A stretch of DNA of 64,000 bases from Nymphaea colorata. Its lineage: Eukaryota > Streptophyta > Magnoliopsida > Nymphaeales > Nymphaeaceae. Below the pieces are notes generated by a model. The model was given only the letters and a program-made list of their open reading frames with translations. It was not told where the DNA came from and did not search any database. Shown one piece after another: positions 25,601-36,360 of the stretch (the stretch's first letter is position 1; each line of letters begins with the position of its first letter). Both the position numbers and the translations under genes were made by a program. The DNA lies in contig NC_045141.1 in assembly GCF_008831285.2 (NCBI RefSeq), positions 17,470,106 through 17,534,105 of the forward strand. Direction: 5' to 3'.

Positions 25601-28600
25601 TGATTAGATGAAAAGGACCCGAGGAGCCACCATGACTAGGGGCTATCATGGAACAGGGAACTCAAGTAATTCAAGGGTTGCCATGTTACAGGCAATCATG
25701 AAATGGTTGCATACTAATCATAAAAGGCTTAGAAGAAAAAGAATCCGTGCTTAAAACCAAGAGGTAATGTAAAAACATAACACTGACCATTTATTTAATG
25801 GAGCAGTTGCAGATGTTGTTGATGTAAAGAAAATTTGCAACATGGACAACCTTCTAGTTGCACATACATCACATTTACAATGAAAAGTTGGAACATTTTG
25901 CCTTGCCACCATAGCTTTGATGACAGGATTATGAAATTCAACACTGAGAATATGTCCATTTTAACAGATGTGACAGTGATGATCTAACCTCAATCGGAAC
26001 TTGAGGTGTTACAAATCCTTCCAAAGTGAGCTCCTTTCTCAAGGATGCAGCGGCAGTCTGCAGTACATGCTTCACAACCTCTCTTGGTCGAAACTTTGTT
26101 GCTTCCAATTTCATGGCTCCTAGTTCAACACAAGGAAAAACAAGAACATTACATTTGAAAAAACATTATTTAGCTCATCCATCTTGGAGAATAAAGACCT
26201 ATCCCCCAGAAATAACACTTTCGTTCTGCACAAAAATTCCTCCCTCTGTTGTCTTGAGAGACAATAAAACCATGGCATCTTTAATGTGTATTTTTGTAGC
26301 AAGTAATATTACAATATAAATCAAACATGCAGTCAAGTGAAACGGCGACAAATAAAGATGGGATAAAAATCATATTTACAAATTCAAATACCAACATGAA
26401 AAGGTTTAAAAGAATAAGGAATTATAATGATGTCTGTGTTAAAATGCTTGACACAACATACACCCAAGGGGAACCATGTTTCATGCAGACAGCACAACCA
26501 GCTCAGGCCAGACATTTGGAGCCTTGCTCAGCCTCATAGACATTGTCAGCCCACAAACATATATATATGCACTTATGCATAACAAAAACACAAACACATA
26601 AATACATACAATACGTTACATGTGTGTGTGTGTGCACATGTGCTATGTCCATGTGCATCTCTTCTTGTTGCATCTGACCTGCTACAGCTCAAGTTCCATT
26701 TATTACACAATGTTCATGCTCCTCAAAAGTAAAAGAAGACCAAAGAAACAGGTTGAACATGGCCAATGATATAAAGCAACCAGCTTAAGGAAACAAAAAT
26801 AGAGGAGGCACATATTTTCCAGTTATTGGGCATTTTCAACAGTGTTAGAATGAAGTTCAGGCCTTTGCGTGAGCCAAGAGGAACCATGCATCTATGCTAT
26901 TTCAAAATAGCCTCGCAGTTCAATCATAAAGCTTGTCAAATTACAAAAAGTATTTCCATGGTTGTACATAGCTTGATATCATTAACTCAACATCCATGAG
27001 TTTTATGCAGGCAAAGACTCACAACTCTTGGCATGTAGAAAATAGAAATAATGAAAGAATCACAAAAATCTATAGGTCCACACCTGACTCAACTTTAGAA
27101 AGGTCCAGAATATCATTGATAAGCTGCAAAACCAGATCCCCAGAGGATAGCATGACGTCTAATAACTGCCTTTGGTCAGAGTCCAGTTTGGTGTTGGCAA
27201 GAATCTCAGCCATGCTCACAACTCCAGATAAAGGTGATCGTATTTCATGTGACATGGTAGCTAGCATTTGTTTTGCTCGCATAGTTTCCTCTACAAGTCA
27301 AGAGCAGAAAAGGAAATGTGAAAAATATTTTAGCTGCATTCAAAAAATATTTCATTTCCAACTTTAAAATTTAAACTAATTCATCTGTCCAACTTAATCT
27401 TTTCTACCCGTGATATGAATTGTTTTATTCAGTTCTGTTTCTCTGGCTTTTTGAACTGCCATTTCTTCCCGAATTTTTGCCATCTTTTCTCTTTTCTTAA
27501 CCTGCAAGTTAAACAAATTTTCAGCTGCAAATCCTATTGAAATATGCTCTTAGAATGCATTCTATCTTTGCATATAAAATGGAATATCGTTTTAAACTTC
27601 ATTATGTATGTAAGAGATTTGTTTCCTGACAATACTCCAACCAAATCATTGCATGTGATTCCATGACTTTTAGGCTTTGTGTTTATGATATCCATGAGGG
27701 CAAGAATTCTGAAAAAAGTCAAATTACAACGAACAATCTACCTAGATCACCTAAGCATTTACACATCCAGAATCCAAGCAGTATCTTCATTGATGTAGAT
27801 ATCAAATCTTAGCACCTCATATTTTTGTATCAGTATATAAGATATCTAAATATGCTTTCGAGCAGCTTCTAAAAAGAATTTCCCGCAGATTTAGAAAGTA
27901 ATTCCTGCATGAGAAATAAGAACAACTGTAGAAAACGAGTAGCCTTGAAGTCCTGATAGAGGCATTGAGCTATGCAATTGTTACCTACAGGGGCTTAATA
28001 AAATGTTGCCTACAAATTCTGACCCAAATGCCTATGCAGACAAACTATTGTATTCTTAGGTGCAGTGCCATAACAAATACCAACAAATTCCAACCGAAAT
28101 ATCAATCAATACCCTGGATTCTGGGTGATATTTATTTCCTAAAAGACTAGGATGCCTGTCCATCTGAAATGTCTTTGAACTCATATCCAAGACAAATAGC
28201 ATGATGCACAAAAGAAATGCCAGAAAGCATTTCATTACTTAGCATTTTTAAGATTTAACTTTAAGTTAACCATGAGCATCTAACTCTATTGTTGCATTTA
28301 ATAGGAATGTTGCACTAGCTGTTGTATACGATATTCTGCTTTTTTTCAACCCTGCCTTCTCATTTCTATTTCCATACACCGAACAAGGACACCTAGACAT
28401 CTTTTAATATGAATATACAGGTTATGCCGTATATATTTTGTCAAATAACTTTTTTGAGATTAAAAACAATCTGTAGTCACACTCAAACCGTGAGGTGGTG
28501 GCTGTAATGAACCAGACAACCAGCAGTTCTTTAATGACATATGCATAATTAATAAATGAGAGTATCATTGTCACGGGCTGACTTTTTCAAGCCTTATTCG

Positions 28601-31600
28601 GCCCGCCCGGCGCCGAAGGTTTCCCCAAAGCCTTCGGCCAGCCCTTCTCTCTCTTAAGTTTGCGAAAGTGTTTATCTGTCTTTTGGGACTGTGGACTAGA
28701 TGAGGAGTGCAAAACACTCGGCACACCATCACCCAGGTTTATCCCATTGTAGGCCATCGGCAAGCCGTGGCCATGAGGCCCTGTCAGAACTTCGCTATTC
28801 CTCCAAGTGCCTATCTACTTCCATACGAAATCTGGGTGGGGGTAGACTTCCCTTGGGAGGAAGTCCCCAGCCGAAGCCAGTTGACGACTATATGTCATTA
28901 AGTAAGGCGGCCGACCATCGCCCTACTCGACGATGAGCATTCACTTACTCACCCCCGCGTGACTCTACGCGGTTGTAGAACGCAGCATATGCGTCCACTG
29001 GGAGAATTGCCCCTAACCCACGCGCACCCCCTTGCGCATCCAAACGCTACGCGTGGGGAACCCACTTGATTCCCCAACGACGGACTTGCACTTCCAAAGG
29101 GATTAATGACCATGACGCATTTATACGCTTCGTCGTTGCACCACCGTGCTGCCATTCCACGTGCATTGCTTTCTGCTTGACTTAGCGTCCGATTGAATCC
29201 CACATGCTTCCCGAGCTATGCCTAAGCTGGCCAAGCAGCATACTGGCTTGGCCGGGCCAGACACAGTCGGTCGGCAACAATCATAGTGGTTATTATTACT
29301 TAACAAGTTGAGAGGGACGTTAAATTTGGCTTCATTATGCATTCTTCACATACAAATCTAATTGTAAACTTAATTAAACAGGTTGCATCCCTGCATCTGT
29401 AAGGGTGTGTATAGTTCACAGAAATGGAGGACTGCAAACATCAGAAGCAAAACATGAGTCACAGAATGTTTCACCTGATCCGTAATGTCCATCCCCATGT
29501 AGTTTATGCCGATAGTTTCCCCCGCCTTGCTAAATACTGGTTCCACATATATTAGAAATGTCTTTGAGCCAAATAGCTCGGTGTGAAAGGTGACTTCCCT
29601 CTTTCCTGCTATTCCCCTCTCTAACACTTCTCTTTTAAAGTCTTCATTTTCCTTGACACCTTCCCCAGAAAAGATCTCAACATCTGTTCTACCAATAACA
29701 TCCTGGAAAGAAGAACGTTAGTAACTACTCTACCAAAGTACGTTATTAAGACCTTTCCAGGGCAAAACTGTTCTAGAACCTCATATACCAAGTTTTTTCA
29801 CTAAATGATACAACACTGTTAGAGATCACATTGCTTATCTTGGTGTAATTGAAGCAAGAGAAGAAGCATTCGACTGAATTGACAAAATACAGTATGTTAC
29901 CTGCTCTTGAAGACTGGGGAAGGGATTATATATGAACCGGTACCGCAATTCTTTATCCTAAAACAAAAGCAAAACAAAATAATCAACATTTTCCATGACA
30001 GAAGGTCATGCACGACAAAGGAAGCAAAAAATTTAAAAAGTTGCATCAAATCATTGTCACAAATATTGTTACCAGGCTTTTTACAGCGAGATTTTTCTCT
30101 GGTATTTTTTGGCAGAGTTGTTTTTATTGGGAAAACTTCAACAAACTTTAAAAAATGAAAAAAAATTAAAAAGTTAGGTAAAAATGCAATAAATCCGAAA
30201 CTAATGAAAAAAATAAATGAAACTAGACAAGAGTGATAAAAAAGAATGCTTTAATGATGATAAAAATGACGAATAATAATTTATTTGGATTTTAAATTTG
30301 AATCCATGATGATATCAATGATAAAAAGAGAAAGATGAAAAAATCGTGGAAGTAACTTGATAAATCTATTTTCCTATTTTTGTTCAAAATATCACAATTT
30401 TCATGTTTTTTTCGTTAATATCATGATATTTGAAAATATCGCAATATCTGTGACACTGGAATAAATATCTTTTCAATGCAAGCCACGGTTTAAAATCATA
30501 AAGCAACAAAGGCAAAGTGCTTAACTCCAACAAGATAAACTCAAAACTAGCTTCAGTTTGAAGTGTAAATTCTGCCACACCACATATTCTGTGTGCTACC
30601 TGGAGATTCACTACTATAATATTTGGTGAACCCTTGTCCTGTGTAGCCTTTGGAAAACATAAATGTGGAAACATCTATTACTGAACACTAAAACAACTAC
30701 CCGAAATGAAAACTTCATGGTGGTTTTTTATATTAATCTGATTTGTTTTGCATACAACAATATGGACATGTAAATTAAGGAACATTATGACAAGTTTACC
30801 ACAGAGGACATGCTAAAATAATAAATTCATGAAGGAACAAAACCTTGATCACAGTTTTCTCCATTCACAAACATGACCTTTAACTGCCATAAAAACATGA
30901 AATAAGGAAAGGAACAAACAATTACTTTGCACCTTGTGGTCAAAAAGGTGCACCTGGACTGAGGCATCTAGGTGCCCCAAACAAGAAAAATTACTAATTT
31001 TCTATTCTAACTCTAACAGTTTACCTTTCGGCTTATTCAATCTTATAATATATTGATTTAGGTGAAGTTTTAAAATCCCACTTTGCACCTTTTTTTCTTC
31101 TCCTCCCTTGGTATCTTTTACCTTTTTTCTGTTGAATAGGATTGCCAAGGCCCCACCTAGGCCTTTTTGTGCAGAGTCTGCCACCTAGGTATGCATAGAG
31201 CTTTTAAGTACATATAATATAGCTAATGTACCATGTCAACCTACTGGATCAATAATATAGGGGATTATGCAGGTTGACAAGTAATGAGATATTCCATACG
31301 TCAAAAAGTCTTTTCAAATAGAAAAATAAGTAAAAACAGTTGCAGATCTTCTGCCTTATACGGACATAGTCAGAGCAAAAAATTTATTACGAAACCACTA
31401 CATCGGACAGCACAATAGCCAAAAATACATTTATTTTTTATTTTGGAGTTTCCACACAATAGGCACCACAAAGAACACCAGACGCTACTTCAATGTTCTG
31501 CTATTAAAAAAGGAAAAAGGAAACAGGTTAAATCCGGAACCTAATCTTACCTGATGACCAAATACAACAGGAGCAGTCTGGAGAATAAAATGCAGGAAGT

Positions 31601-32294
31601 TATCAGCCCTTTTCAGGATCTGCGACAATTCCTCTACGGGAGAGGATTTTTTTTCCATGTTCTCTATGATATATTGCAGCTTCTCCTTAAGTCTATGTTC
31701 TCTTTGTATGCTGTCTTCCAACATTTTCTCCAGTTGCAGGGCTCTCTGTTTCCAATACTTAACTGTGTCATATTCTGCATCAATCTCTATTCGTCTTTTA
31801 TCAATTACCAGATCATTTTTCGTTGCAGGTATGGTTTTCCATAAACTATAATCATCTTCCAATATAGAAACCGGTCGCTTGTCATGACCAGACTTGTCCT
31901 CTTCAAATTGATGATCTTCCAGTATCTCCAATTGTTTGAGTTCGGCTTCACATCTTTGTTTGCTTAATATGTCAAGCTCTTCATTGAGGAGCTTGACTAC
32001 ATTGGCTTGCTTATACTCCCATTGCTTTACAAGGTATGACAATTGGGAAGAACCTTTCTCACTGTACTTGGTTAATTCTACGAGGCGCTTGAAGTCCATA
32101 ATTGAAGGATCATCTCCAATATTGACCTCCTGTAGCATATCTTGCTCTAAACTTGGCTTTTCCACATTAAAGAGTTTCCCACCATCATCACCCAAATCTT
32201 CTGGCCACATAGAAGGAAGGACTTCTAAGTCTGCCTCCATTAGACAATCTTCCCCCATTGGACAATCTTCCTCCATTGGACAATCTTCCCCCAT
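17645..32294 (-). CDS. HK5: Soluble hybrid histidine kinase, AHK5/CKI2 type, 12 exons, 1025 aa
   Basis: Coding exons in transcript order: 32294-31551, 29957-29901, 29702-29475, 27501-27408, 27290-27084, 26119-25989, 24921-24872, 23936-23584, 23456-23353, 22397-21594, 20717-20538, 17770-17645 (TGA); all joins are in frame. The family passes phosphate from His to its own receiver Asp, then to HPt proteins; AHK5 acts in ROS, ethylene/ABA and stomatal signalling. Seen: no signal peptide or membrane helix; a charged, probably coiled N-terminus with [20 protein letters not shown]; a PAS/PAC region about 226-343 ending [11 protein letters not shown]; the H-box [15 protein letters not shown] with His389; N-box [10 protein letters not shown]-boxes DTGIGIP and [13 protein letters not shown]; a Ser-rich linker; a receiver with ED at 881-882, Asp925 in DVCMPVMDG (first codon of exon 11), Thr986 and Lys1008 (SKP). 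About 100 residues longer than Arabidopsis AHK5 (922). Start: first in-frame ATG after an in-frame TAA. Confidence 0.95.
19085..19440 (+). repeat. CCTAGG-rich interspersed repeat, copy 1 (HK5 intron 11)
   Basis: GC-rich arms (AGGCACTAGGTGCTGGGC, CCACCTAG, ATCTAGGCTCACC) flank an AT- and CT-rich core, and the copy ends with CTATGTTTTTAACTACATAGG. The layout and a core segment (CTTATAATGCATTGA...) match copy 3 at 30920-31200 (CTTATAATATATTGA...). Probably a non-autonomous element; class not proven. Confidence 0.55.
19571..19602. repeat. TA microsatellite
   Basis: Perfect (TA)16 in HK5 intron 11. Confidence 0.95.
20774..20887. repeat. 57-bp tandem duplication in HK5 intron 10
   Basis: Unit 1 at 20774-20830 and unit 2 at 20831-20887 start CTCAG(G/T)GACCA and share GTTGAAGAATTTGAAAGGCC. 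They differ at 6 of 57 positions, so the duplication is not fresh. Non-coding. Confidence 0.9.
22994..23280 (-). repeat. CCTAGG-rich interspersed repeat, copy 2 (HK5 intron 9)
   Basis: Lies antisense to copies 1 and 3 on the + strand. Read on the - strand it has CCTGCCTAGGCATGTCTAGG, a CT/T-rich core, GGCCTACCTAGGCTCC and an end TTTTGACTACATAAGC. That end corresponds to TTTTTAACTACATAGG at the end of copy 1. Confidence 0.55.
25196..25229. repeat. AAT/ATA trinucleotide repeat
   Basis: Imperfect (AAT)n run in HK5 intron 6. Confidence 0.8.
28569..29279. mobile_element. Solo LTR (711 bp) in HK5 intron 3
   Basis: A GC-rich block in an AT-rich intron begins TGTCACGGGC and ends GTCGGCAACA, the TG...CA ends of LTRs with a short TGT/ACA inverted repeat. 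It is bounded by a perfect 5-bp duplication ATCAT (28564-28568 and 29280-29284). There is no internal domain, so it is a recombined solo LTR. Near its left end GCCGAAGG pairs with CCTTCGGC (28611-28640), a strong hairpin. The parent family (Ty1/copia or Ty3/gypsy) cannot be named from this. Confidence 0.8.
30920..31200 (+). repeat. CCTAGG-rich interspersed repeat, copy 3 (HK5 intron 1)
   Basis: Contains AGGTGCACCTGGACTGAGG, ATCTAGGTGCCCC, CCACCTAGGCC and GCCACCTAGGTATGC around a core with CTTATAATATATTGA and a CT-rich tract. It has the same order as copy 1. Confidence 0.55.
32241..32294 (-). repeat. 18-bp tandem repeat at the HK5 start codon
   Basis: Three 18-bp units, each starting with ATG and encoding [12 protein letters not shown] and MGEDCL, are followed by MEAD. 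Every unit supplies another in-frame start codon. Units differ by one or two bases. The homologous Arabidopsis protein has no comparable repeat that I recall. Confidence 0.85.
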
Positions 32295-32497
32295 TGCACT
32301 TGCCACAGGAAAAGGAAAGATTGAGCATAAAATGCTTAATTAGACAAGTCAGAGCCATTCATCGGAGAACTTTGGACCGCAATCTTGTAGTAGTGCAGGT
32401 CCCCCAGAGCATAAACAAAGATGTATGAAGGACCCATCACATGAATCCTTTGAAAGCTACTTTCAAAGCATTCAATCCTGATGCTGACTTTGGCAGC
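32295..32497 (-). promoter_or_regulatory. HK5 5' leader exon with upstream AUGs
   Basis: On the - strand a good acceptor (TTGATTTTTACAG, ending 32498) opens a 203-nt leader before the start codon, implying a 5'UTR intron. The leader has ATG-CTT-TGA, then ATGTGATGG (a start-stop at 32442-32437 whose TGA overlaps the ATG at 32437). That second ATG opens a 33-codon uORF ending TAA at 32336. A further ATG at 32328 opens a frame that overlaps the main start out of frame. Strong translational control is inferred, not shown. Confidence 0.6.
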
Positions 32498-33659
32498 CTG
32501 TAAAAATCAAAGGAAACATAGCATGAAAAACAGCACTAAGATGGATCTTAGCAAATAAATTTATTAGCTCGCAGACCACAAGAGAGAAGAAAAAAATGGC
32601 AATAGATTTAGGATTCAATTAAATGAATAGCTTCAAATGCACGTACGAAGTACACATAAACGAGAAAGAGAGGGAGAGAGATTGTGCTAACTTGCTTGGC
32701 ATGTGTTTAGGAGTTTTTGTTCGCTAAAGAAACGTGTACGGATTCAACATTCATCAGAAACTGAGGCAACTCGCACTTAGTTACACGAAGAATGACAACC
32801 ACATATTCCATCAAAATTACTCGATGCAGATCAAATGCTTCAATTTGCTACAAGAGGATGAACTACAAAATACTAATGCATAAAACGATATAAATTATCA
32901 TTTTCAGGCGTGGTAGACGCTTTAAGTTTCATCCAACTAATTAACAAAATTTCTCGTCTATAAAGAACAACAAAGAAAAAAATATTCAATGATCCTGCAC
33001 CGCTAAACTTGAGGCTTAATTTCCTTTTGCCTCGTGCTAATTTGGAAATTCTTGTTCATTCATTTCAACCACTGAAATTGAAGAATTTGTCACACCGACA
33101 GAAGGGCTATCTAAGACTTCCATCAGTTTTCCATATGAAATGCCAGAATACCAACGGAAAGGGAAACGAATGAGCGTTTAATAGCCGATAGTTTCTCTGG
33201 ATATGAACCACTAAAAGAAACATAGAATAAGATTATTTTAATTTCTTAACCTTAGTTTCACTGTAAAGTCCATCAAATTTACGCTTATAATTGTGTCACG
33301 AAACAATATCGAGAACAAAAAAAAAAAAAAAAACCCATACATGAGGAGAATGTCCACGTGATGAGCTCAATTTTACCCATGGCAACTTCAACCCTCTAAC
33401 CTAAGATGAAAAAAATTACTCCTACGATTAAAATCTACATAAATCAAATGCTCGAACCAAATGAATGTTCACAAGAGAAAAAGAAGTTGGAAAGAAAAAA
33501 AGAATCCGAAACTCACAGGAAGACTCAAAGACCACGAAAGGAAATATAACAGCTGCTCGAAACTTCACTTTTCTCGCAACCGCAGTCGCTGAGAAAATAT
33601 ATAAAAGGAAAAGGCGAAGTCAAATAGAAAAAACGGAAATCGTTATGAAGAAAATCTGC

Positions 33660-33930
33660 TTCAGTTCTGCCGTTCCGATCTGCTAGGGGTTCATCCACGC
33701 GTAAATCTCGCTTGGACACGTCAGAAAACAATCAAATATCTACAAGGAACCACGAAATTCCACGGAATTTGCCTCCAGAATGGAGAAGACGGACTGAAAT
33801 CGCACAGCAGAAAAGAAGCCTCTCAGACACAGAGGGAGAGAAGAAAATAGCCAGGCGTAGTCGACATATGAGAGAGGGGGGGTTTAAGCAAAAGGGCTAA
33901 GGATCTCTCTCTCTCTCTGTTTTTCCTCCT
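33660..33930 (-). promoter_or_regulatory. Probable HK5 first (non-coding) exon and promoter region
   Basis: On the - strand the stretch is rich in CTCTCTC and ordinary 5'UTR-like sequence, as is common at plant transcription starts. The distal intron donor is not certain, so the exact first exon is not called. Confidence 0.35.
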
Positions 33931-34085
33931 TTTCACCTCCACGTGATCTCCCTGTGGTCAATGCATATTTTTATGCAGCACGAACACCCTTTTTTTCTCT
34001 CTCTTTCTTGCCTCAATCGGCGGGTTCCCGTCTTTGCATTGCTTCGATTCCCCCTCTCTCTCTTCCCTCGTCGGTTTTTTCACAA

Positions 34086-34250
34086 ATGAATTGTTTTTTC
34101 CCCATTCTCCTGCTTCTTCTCCTCCTTCCTTCCGTCCTTTCTCCTGGTGAGCGTCTTCCCTTCCCGCTTCCCTCGAAAGCAACCGAGTCAGATGGAGCCG
34201 TTGCATGCGGGAAGGTGGGAAGCCGGCCGCCATTTTTCAAGCGTTCTTAA
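34086..34250 (+). CDS. Uncertain ORF with signal-peptide-like start
   Basis: MNCFFPILLLLLLLPSVLSP opens a short frame that is rich in Leu because the DNA is a CT tract. A GTGAGC donor follows after residue 20. Downstream, 34190-34370 is GC-richer and open in another frame. No family is recognised and no later exon could be joined. It may be promoter DNA of HK5 or the head of a lost gene. Confidence 0.15.
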   Translation: MNCFFPILLLLLLLPSVLSPGERLPFPLPSKATESDGAVACGKVGSRPPFFKRS

Positions 34251-35113
34251 TTACCTGAATGACCCTCATCCTTTGTTGAATGGCAAATTCGAACCTCCTC
34301 GCTCCGGTGCCCGGACGAAGGAGGTCCAGACTCTTTCGGGTTTTCGACCGAGATTTGTGATCCAGGTAATGGATCAGATTATTAGGGCTTCATTGGACCT
34401 TCTTGGATCATGATATGGACGACCTGAAACGGTCTTCTGCCAAGATGCATGCTCGCATCTGATTTTGGTGTTTCCACAAAGAGATTGGATCCAGATCTGC
34501 CAAATGCATAGAAGCATGATTTGAAACCAAATTGGGTTGGTGTGCAAGGTCTCACTAAATGTAAGGATGTCCCTAATTTGATATAGCTGCTACCAGTATT
34601 TTGATATTTCTTAATTTAATTAGAAATTAGATGTAGGTTTAAATGTAAAAAGTACAAAATTACATAACTGAGTGAAATCACACGGCGACGGGGGTGGGCA
34701 GTTGCCCACACCAACTTCAGAAACTTTATTTATATTAATGTTAATAATTTCATATATTTGGTTGTTTATATATGTAAGTGCCCCTTAAAACGTTAAGGTT
34801 ATTGACCTAGTGCCCCCACCGGTCAAAATTTATGGTTCTGCTAGTGGCTGGGGGCATCGACTCACTCTCATTCGAATAGTGAGATTTCTTCCCTCGCACC
34901 CAAACACCGATTAAAAATCGGTGACAGGAAAATGAAATTAGTGGCTTCAAAATGTAGATGACAGGTAATCAACAGCTCAATTAAGAAGCGACCTTTATGC
35001 TCATTAACAGCTAATCACGTCCTCATGTCAAAACTGTGACTTTCATCCCAGAAGTATGTAATCCCTACCTCAGACAAGCCTCTTTCATGGGCTATTCATT
35101 TCCAACGCAATCG

Positions 35114-35262
35114 AGAGTACTGACTCTATATCCATTTAGTGACGTTAGTATTACGTTGGGTAAATTTTTATCTGTAATAAGAACATGCGTCAGGCTCCGT
35201 TAAGCGGAAATTTACCCAAAGTCTTACTAACGTCACGAAATGGATATCACAGTAAGTACTCT
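35114..35262. mobile_element. Foldback element, 149-bp imperfect hairpin
   Basis: The left arm from AGAGTACTGACTC through TATCCATTTAGTGACGTTAG to TTGGGTAAATTT is repeated inverted in the right arm (AAATTTACCCAA, CTAACGTCACGAAATGGATA, AGTACTCT). The arms are about 60 bp and roughly four-fifths complementary, around a loop of about 30 nt. This is a typical MITE/foldback structure. No clear target duplication was found. Confidence 0.75.
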
Positions 35263-36075
35263 TGGTTACTTAAGTCAAGTAAAGGGCAAATATTTTGATT
35301 TGTTTCACATATAAAGAGCAAGGTCAGTGAACGGATATGGTCAAATGCAGTTTCCCCCATTTTTTTCATTTACGAAGTACGAGTGCCGGGACAAAAAGTC
35401 AGAGCCACGAGGTTCATAAGGCTTCATTCTCTTTCCAATAGAATTAATACATTCAATTATGACCAGAAACCTACCATTGAAGGCAAAGTTCTTCATCCAA
35501 TTTGTAACTTAATTTCTTCTTCAACTTGAAGGCCTTAATGCAAAAACCCTTGGATGGTGCTTTTTTTTTTTTTGGATTTATGACTTGTTATAAACTAACC
35601 TAAAAAACTAATAATTCTCATCCTCCACCACCAATCAAACATTGCTGGCTTCTATAAAGCTGTGTCCACATTGAAAATTGAATAGTGAGTTTAACTTTTC
35701 ATATACACTCAACCTCTAACCATGGTCATCTGGCTCAACATGACAGATGGTTAAGATAAAACAAGGAAAAAAAAGGTGGTAATCATTTTTATCATCTGGT
35801 ATTAGTTTACAATTTTTCTTCTTGTTTTTACCGTCAATAATCTATCTACTTTATATGGATGGTCCTGATTATTAAATGATTGAGTGATCCTGAACAGCCA
35901 AAGTCATCAATATAAGAAGAAATGAGTTAGACGAGTCTTGAATTTGGGGTTGATTTTCAGGTCCCCTCTCCTCTATAACATATGGCTCTTAGAGTGTGAA
36001 GGATAATTGTAGGGGGAGAAAATCACGAGTGAACATGAGTTGAGTCGAGCATAAGTTTAGTCAGCTCTAACTCGG

Positions 36076-36360
36076 CTCGACTAATGAAACCTCGAGTTCG
36101 ACTCTGCTCAAGCTCGAGAATAGCTCGACGGAAGCAGCTCGAGCTTGACTCAGTAGTTACGTGTTGAGCTAAAACTTAACTCAATTATTTGAACGAGTTG
36201 ACTCATGAACTCAAGCACGACTCATCTCGACTAATGAAACCTCAAGCTCGAGAATAGCTCGATGAAAGCAGCTTGAGCTTGACTGGGCAGTTACTTGTTG
36301 AGCTCAAACTCAACTCGATTATTTGAACGAGTCAACTCATCAACTCGAGCTAGACTCTTC
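36076..36360. repeat. Tandem duplication rich in CTCGAG-like words
   Basis: A 150-bp unit (36076-36225) starting CTCGACTAATGAAACCTC is repeated at 36226-36360 with a 15-bp deletion. Both hold AAGCTCGAGAATAGCTCGA, AGCAGCT(C/T)GAGCTTGACT and TTATTTGAACGAGT. The words match the arms of the hAT-like element at 53974-54328. Confidence 0.85.

Noticed and set aside
28569-29279. GC-rich block considered as organellar DNA insertion or a 5S rRNA-bearing Cassandra-type element
   Set aside because: TG...CA ends and a perfect 5-bp TSD explain it as a solo LTR. Resemblance to 5S words (CAGAACTTCG, GGAAGTCCCC) is short and scattered, and no second terminal repeat exists.
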